NCBI GenBank assembly: GCA_030247855.1
Contig: JAPDRN010000215.1
Coordinates: forward strand, 1 to 34,522
Length of the DNA: 34,522 nucleotides
Reading direction: 5' to 3'
Source: Knufia peltigerae
Lineage: Eukaryota > Ascomycota > Eurotiomycetes > Chaetothyriales > Trichomeriaceae
Part shown: one piece after another, positions 30,729-34,522 of the stretch
How positions within the stretch are numbered: the stretch's first letter is position 1
Layout: every line of letters begins with the position of its first letter
The notes under the pieces: generated by a model
Seen by the model: the letters and a program-made list of their open reading frames with translations, nothing else
Database searches by the model: none
What the model was told of the DNA's origin: nothing
Translations under genes and position numbers: made by a program

Positions 30729-30952
30729 CAAGAGCCATTCCGGCAGATCGCAGAAATCTGTCGAAGGCGGGGTGGGTCCGGTTGCGGGGGCGTGAGCCGC
30801 ATGGATGCGGCGACCGAGCTTACAGGGACGTACTTGCAGCGTCCCCCGCAACCGGACCCACCCCGCCATCCCACGGAATGCCCGCCGTTGCTTTGGCCGT
30901 TGCCGTTGCCGTCGATTCGGCGGGTGCAGGGCGCAGCCCTGCCGCCCACCCC

Positions 30953-31516
30953 TTACTTGGCAGCCGCGATCTGCTGTTCGATGTCGGCTGCGGTGACCGG
31001 GCCCAGGAAGCTGTGCGCCAGCTTGCCCTGCGGATCGATCAGATGGGTCAGCGGCAGACCGCGCGGGGTGGCGAAGTCGGCCGGCGGATCGAACGGATCG
31101 ACGATCACGATCGGATAGGTCACCGGATGCTTGGTCAGGAACGCCTGCATCTCCGGCGCCTCGATGTCCTCGTAGGCCAGGCCAACCACTTCGATGTTGC
31201 TGCGCATGGCATGCAACGCCGACAGCTCGGGCATTTCCTTGCGGCAGGGTGCACACCAGGTCGCCCAGAAGTTCACCACCACCCACTTGCCACTATGCGT
31301 GGCCAGATCGTAATCGCTGCCATCGACCGCCTTCATCTTCAGCGTCGGGAACTCGGCAGTGACACGCTCGGCGGGCGTGTCCTCCACCGGCGCCGGGGCG
31401 GCCGGGGTCGGAGCCTGCGCCGGCGGCTGGCTGCTGGCCGGGGTCGGCTCCTGCGCGGGTTTGCAGGCGGCCAGGGCCAACAGCACAGCCAGCAGCAACG
31501 GGGTCTTGCAGGTCAT
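30953..31516 (-). CDS. TlpA-like thiol-disulfide oxidoreductase lipoprotein
   Basis: A 187-residue membrane-anchored thioredoxin-fold protein. The N-terminus is a lipoprotein signal with lipobox LAAC (Cys18), then a Pro/Ala-rich spacer (about 20-48). The thioredoxin domain follows with VVNFWATWCAPCRKEMPEL (Cys88-Cys91) and the expected Pro in GLPLTHLID. It would act in the periplasm to reduce or isomerise disulfides, for example in cytochrome maturation or envelope protein repair. Its ATG overlaps the stop of the YihY gene (ATGA), so the two are coupled. Confidence 0.92.
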   Translation of the reverse strand: MTCKTPLLLAVLLALAACKPAQEPTPASSQPPAQAPTPAAPAPVEDTPAERVTAEFPTLKMKAVDGSDYDLATHSGKWVVVNFWATWCAPCRKEMPELSALHAMRSNIEVVGLAYEDIEAPEMQAFLTKHPVTYPIVIVDPFDPPADFATPRGLPLTHLIDPQGKLAHSFLGPVTAADIEQQIAAAK

Positions 31517-32787
31517 GGGGCGTCTCCAGAATCAAGGTAGATATCGCTGACGCGACGCTTGAGGCGTTCACGCAGCGGCAGGCGCAGCTCATCCAGCGCA
31601 GCCAGTGCGGCCCGGCCGAGGCTGTCATCGCGATAGGGCAGGTGTTGTTCGGCCACCGGAATACGCAGCTGCGTGCATTCGTACAGATCGCCCAGGCTGA
31701 CCTGCTCCAGGTCGCGGGCCAGCAGCCATTCGCCGCGCTCATCGCGGCGCAGCAGGCCGATGCCCTCCAGGTTGCAGGCAAGGTCCTGCAGCAACGAGTC
31801 GGTCAACATCGGCTCCAATCGCAGGATCTCGTCGTCGGCCAGGCCCTTGCCTTTGGCGCGTGCGTGCTGGAAGCGCCCGAGCAGACGCAGCAGACCATAG
31901 AACTCGTAGCCCTGCGGCAGGCGCAGCTCCACCGGCTGGTAGCGGAAGGCCGCCATCGACGATGCCAGCGACGCGCCCAGCAGCACGGCCACCCAGCACA
32001 GGTAGATCCACAGCAGCAGGATCGGCACGAAGGCCACCGTGCCATACAGCTTCTGATAGGACTGGAAGCTGCCCAGGTAAGCACCGATGCCCCACTTCAC
32101 CAGCTCCAGGATCACCGCGGCCAGAATCGCGCCTGGAACCGCGTGGCGCCACTTCACGGTGTGGTGTGGCACCACCCGGAACATCAGGGTGATGCAGACG
32201 AATTCGATCAGGATCGGCGCCAGCCGCAGCGCGAGATCGGCCAGCCAGCGTCCCTCCTGCGTGCCGAACAGCGGCATCGCAAATACCCGCGCCGACACGG
32301 CCAGCGACGCAGCGGCGAGCATCGCGCCGAGGGTCAGCACCGTCCAGTAGACCAGGAAGCGGGTCAGCCGCGGCCGGCTGCTGCCGACGCGCCAGATCTG
32401 GTTGAAGGTCTCTTCAACACTGTTGAGGGTGATCAGCAGCGAGATGACCAGGGCGATGAAACCGGCCGCAGTGAGCTGCCCCGCGCTGGCCGAGAACTGC
32501 CGCAGGTAGCCTTCGGCGGCGCGCGCGGCATTGGGCACGAAGTTGGAGAAGACGTAGTCGCTGAGCTGGTCGCTCCAACGATCGAACACCGGGAAGGCCG
32601 AGAGCACGCCGAATACCACAATCGCCAACGGCACCAGCGCGAACACCGTGGTGTAGGCCAGCGCGGCGGCAGCCTGGAACAGGCGGTCGTCGAGGAAGCG
32701 GCGCCACAGGAAGCGGCCGAAGCTGGCGGCGCGTGCGCGATCCCGCGCGCGCTCCATCCACAAATTGAGCGTATCCAAAGGTTCCAT
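31513..32787 (-). CDS. YihY family inner-membrane protein
   Basis: A 424-residue polytopic membrane protein of the YihY/virulence factor BrkB family (once misnamed RNase BN). The start MEPLDTLNLWMERARD at 32787 is preferred; upstream in-frame codons add 42 residues lacking family character. Six or so hydrophobic segments lie between residues 35 and 290, with AAAALAYTTVFALVPLAIVV and SVEETFNQIW as family signatures. A soluble tail of about 120 residues carries a winged-helix-like segment (DEILRLEPMLTDSLLQDL). Function of the family is unsettled. It is divergent from wrbA. Confidence 0.9.
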   Translation of the reverse strand: MEPLDTLNLWMERARDRARAASFGRFLWRRFLDDRLFQAAAALAYTTVFALVPLAIVVFGVLSAFPVFDRWSDQLSDYVFSNFVPNAARAAEGYLRQFSASAGQLTAAGFIALVISLLITLNSVEETFNQIWRVGSSRPRLTRFLVYWTVLTLGAMLAAASLAVSARVFAMPLFGTQEGRWLADLALRLAPILIEFVCITLMFRVVPHHTVKWRHAVPGAILAAVILELVKWGIGAYLGSFQSYQKLYGTVAFVPILLLWIYLCWVAVLLGASLASSMAAFRYQPVELRLPQGYEFYGLLRLLGRFQHARAKGKGLADDEILRLEPMLTDSLLQDLACNLEGIGLLRRDERGEWLLARDLEQVSLGDLYECTQLRIPVAEQHLPYRDDSLGRAALAALDELRLPLRERLKRRVSDIYLDSGDAP

Positions 32788-32864
32788 CGGCGAAAGGGTA
32801 CCCGATGCGGAATCGATGCAGGATAGCCATACTGGCGTCCACACGATGAGGAGAGCTGGGCGCG

Positions 32865-33458
32865 ATGGGCGAAATCCTGGTGCTTTACTACAGTCGCGGC
32901 GGTTCGGTGGCACGGCTGGCGCGCCAGATCGCGCGGGGCATCGGCGAGGTACCGGGCATGACTGCGCGGCTACGCACGGTGCCGCCGGTGGCCGCCGTCA
33001 CCCAGACCGCGCAGCCGCCGGTGCCCGACGATGGCGCCCCGTATGTGAGCGTGCAGGACCTGGTGGAATGCCAGGGACTGCTGCTGGGCAGCCCCACCCG
33101 TTTCGGCAACATGGCCGCGCCGGTCAAGCATTTCCTCGACGGGCTCGGCGCGGAATGGGTGAACGGCACGCTGGCGGGCAAGCCGGCCGGGGTGTTCACG
33201 TCCACCGCGTCGATGCATGGCGGCCAGGAGTCGACCCTGCTGTCGATGCAGGTGCCGCTGCTGCACCACGGCTGCCTGATCGTCGGCATTCCGTTCACCG
33301 AGCCGGCGCTGAGCCACACCACCAGCGGCGGCACGCCGTATGGCGCCAGCCACGTGGCCGGTGCCGCCGACGACCCGCAACCAACCGACGATGAGGCGGT
33401 GCTGGCACGGGCGCTGGGCCGGCGCGTGGCCGACATCGCGCAGCGGCTGGCGCGATGA
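32865..33458 (+). CDS. wrbA: WrbA-type NAD(P)H:quinone oxidoreductase (flavodoxin fold)
   Basis: A 197-residue FMN-dependent oxidoreductase that reduces quinones by two electrons, thought to protect against oxidative stress. The FMN phosphate loop YYSRGGSVARLA is at the N-terminus, GSPTRFGNMAAPVKHFLDG and the TSTASMHGGQESTLL segment match WrbA, as does PYGASHVAG. The ribosome site is AGGAG 11 nt before ATG. It overlaps the next gene by ATGA, a common pairing with DUF2069 proteins. Confidence 0.94.
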   Translation: MGEILVLYYSRGGSVARLARQIARGIGEVPGMTARLRTVPPVAAVTQTAQPPVPDDGAPYVSVQDLVECQGLLLGSPTRFGNMAAPVKHFLDGLGAEWVNGTLAGKPAGVFTSTASMHGGQESTLLSMQVPLLHHGCLIVGIPFTEPALSHTTSGGTPYGASHVAGAADDPQPTDDEAVLARALGRRVADIAQRLAR

Positions 33459-33790
33459 GCGCCGCGCCGCGCACCGTGCTGCTGCTGGCCTTGATGGGGC
33501 TGGCGGCGCTGTTTGCCGGCTGGTTCATCAACGACAGGCACTGGCTGGCCACCCAGCTGGTGTTCACGGCACCACCGCTGGCGCTGGCCATCGCCCTGCG
33601 GCTGGGCTGGCGCAAGGCCGGGTTCTGGGCGGCAGTGCTGGCCCTGGGCTGGTTCAGCCACGGCGTGATGAGCGCCTGGAGCCATCCCGAGACCCGCTGG
33701 CTGGCACTCGTCGAAATCGTGCTGGCGCTGCTGGTGATCTTCGCGGCCAGCCTGCCCGGCCTGCGCGCCCGTTTCGGGCGGCGGCGCTGA
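33455..33790 (+). CDS. DUF2069 small membrane protein
   Basis: A 111-residue hydrophobic protein with about four membrane segments (TVLLLALMGLAALFAGWF; LATQLVFTAPPLALAIAL; AGFWAAVLALGWFSHGVM; LVEIVLALLVIFAASLPGL) and the conserved SHGVMSAW..P. DUF2069 genes are frequently adjacent to wrbA, as here, but no biochemical role is known to me. Confidence 0.88.
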   Translation: MSAAPRTVLLLALMGLAALFAGWFINDRHWLATQLVFTAPPLALAIALRLGWRKAGFWAAVLALGWFSHGVMSAWSHPETRWLALVEIVLALLVIFAASLPGLRARFGRRR

Positions 33791-33860
33791 CGCTGCGCCC
33801 GGTGGGCCGTATCATCTGCGTTCCCGGCCCCGCGCCGCTGTACCTGCCTTGGTTTCGCGC

Positions 33861-34355
33861 ATGCACATGATGGAAGAGCTCCTGGTCGTCACCACCGGTG
33901 GCACGATCGACAAGATCTATTTCGACGACAAGTCGGACTACCAGATCGGCGACCCGCAGATCGGCATGATCCTGCGCGAACTGGGGGTCACGTTCCGTTT
34001 CAACGTGATTCCGATCCTGCGCAAGGATTCGCTGCACATCAACGACGACGATCGTGAGCTGATCCGCGCGACGATCGCTGCGCAGCCCACCCGCCACGTG
34101 CTGGTTACCCATGGCACCGATTCGATGGTGCAGACCGGCAAGGTACTGGCGACGATTCCCGACAAGACCATCGTGATGACCGGTGCACTGAGCCCGGCGC
34201 GTTTCCGTGGTTCGGATGCGGAGTTCAACATCGGCTGCGCGATCGGTGCGGTGCAGTCGCTGCCGTCGGGGGTGTTCATCGCAATGAACGGTCGGATCTT
34301 CGATCCGCAGCATGTGCGCAAGAACGTGGCGGCGAACCGGTTCGAGTCGGTTTGA
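33861..34355 (+). CDS. Short asparaginase-domain protein (N-terminal domain only)
   Basis: A 164-residue protein matching only the N-terminal catalytic domain of bacterial L-asparaginases, which are usually about 330 residues. Both threonine motifs are present: TTGGTIDK (Thr15) and THGTDSM (Thr86-Asp87). The C-terminal domain, which helps form the active site at the dimer interface, is absent. The stop TGA at 34353 is clean, with no asparaginase-like sequence after it, so this looks like a genuine short form and not a recent truncation. ATGs at 33861, 33867 and 33870 are all possible starts, with little ribosome-site signal. Activity on asparagine is doubtful. Confidence 0.82.
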   Translation: MHMMEELLVVTTGGTIDKIYFDDKSDYQIGDPQIGMILRELGVTFRFNVIPILRKDSLHINDDDRELIRATIAAQPTRHVLVTHGTDSMVQTGKVLATIPDKTIVMTGALSPARFRGSDAEFNIGCAIGAVQSLPSGVFIAMNGRIFDPQHVRKNVAANRFESV

Positions 34356-34449
34356 GGGATTGAGGCGCGCTGTCGCGCGTCGGCGTTTCGGTTGCTGTAG
34401 TGGTGAGAGGCTCAGGCTCCCATCGCAGGACACGCCGTAAACCCATCCA

Positions 34450-34522
34450 TGAAGTGACCCCCGGAAGTTGGACACCCCGTCCAACTCCGAGGATTTCATG
34501 AATAGGTATGACGCGCGCTTCA
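34450..34522 (+). mobile_element. Left end of a probable IS3-family insertion sequence (runs off right edge)
   Basis: From about 34450 the sequence changes to TGAAGTGACCCCCGGAAG, followed by a short palindrome (AGTTGGAC-ACCCC-GTCCAACT, 34466-34486) and a GAGGA ribosome site before a new ATG. Compact ends of this kind followed at once by a small OrfA are typical of IS3-family elements. Exact boundary, inverted repeats and target duplication cannot be seen because the element continues beyond the window. Confidence 0.6.
34498..34522 (+). CDS. Start of a probable transposase OrfA (partial)
   Basis: ATG at 34498, with GAGGA six bases upstream, opens a frame reading MNRYDARF before the window ends. 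The start resembles helix-turn-helix OrfA proteins of IS3-type elements, but eight residues cannot prove it. Confidence 0.45.

Larger units (their letters stand above)
30435..30952. repeat. Composite inverted repeat filling the gap between convergent genes
   Basis: The left part (about 30435-30635) and the reverse complement of the right part (about 30740-30950) carry the same modules in the same order. These are a GCAGGGC/GCCCTGC hairpin (30441-30459; 30926-30942), a hexamer run (CAACGT x3 at 30471-30488; CAACGG-type near 30894-30911), a GGCGGGG block, a GCAAGTACGTCCCTGTA block within a ~100-bp palindrome-rich segment, and CTTCGACAGATT-N3-GCGATCTG. The arms are imperfect. The centre holds a SMAG palindrome and a perfect 19-bp hairpin. 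No coding sequence is credible here. It ends at the stop codons of the PPK2 and TlpA-like genes and may act as a two-way transcription barrier. Confidence 0.78.

Noticed and set aside
34356..34449. Gene or RNA between the short asparaginase gene and the IS end
   Set aside because: Only a weak CGCGC-TGTC-GCGCG stem is visible and no credible frame.

Overview
The window looks like a chromosomal segment of a Stenotrophomonas maltophilia-type bacterium (Xanthomonadaceae). The basis is high GC with xanthomonad-like proteins, a 568-residue bacterial O-GlcNAc-transferase-like protein like the known Xanthomonas enzyme, and several short GTAG-headed palindromes that match the SMAG repeats described from S. 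maltophilia. This assignment comes from recognised families, not from a database search.

Layout. Positions 1-1240 (minus strand) hold a tRNA-Tyr / tRNA-Gly / tRNA-Thr / tuf operon with a clear sigma70 promoter. Positions 1294-6342 hold a possible cyanophycin or isoaspartyl-peptide utilisation locus: a secreted isoaspartyl peptidase, a secreted cyanophycinase and a divergent TonB-dependent receptor. Positions 6519-17978 hold a signalling and surface-protein island: hybrid kinase, REC-EAL phosphodiesterase, second hybrid kinase carrying an HPt domain, RcsB-like regulator, then an autotransporter with a pertactin-like proline-rich linker. The first four genes have the order of the Pseudomonas PvrS-PvrR-RcsC-RcsB system. 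Positions 17979-18521 contain no gene but hold three imperfect ~113-128 bp repeat units rich in DnaA-box-like 9-mers. Positions 18522-25492 (minus) are conserved housekeeping genes: a TPR protein, lolB, ispE, tRNA-Gln, prs, rplY, pth and ychF. Positions 25547-30431 (plus) carry hemA, prfA, the OGT-like protein and a PPK2 kinase. Positions 30432-30952 are a gene-free composite inverted repeat between convergent genes. Positions 30953-34355 carry a TlpA-like lipoprotein and a YihY membrane protein (minus), then WrbA, a DUF2069 protein and a short asparaginase-domain protein (plus). The right edge enters what looks like an IS3-family insertion sequence.

Most interesting points. (1) A 20-bp box, 17/20 identical, lies upstream of both the first kinase gene and the autotransporter gene, and each copy is preceded by a CCTGC/GCAGG palindrome. 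This suggests that the Rcs/Bvg-like relay controls its own operon and the adjacent autotransporter. (2) The DnaA-box-like repeat cluster near 18.0-18.4 kb is unexplained. (3) A SMAG palindrome supplies the stop codon of the cyanophycinase gene. (4) The whole 30.43-30.95 kb gap folds on itself as an inverted repeat with arms of about 200 bp, centred on a perfect 19-bp hairpin.
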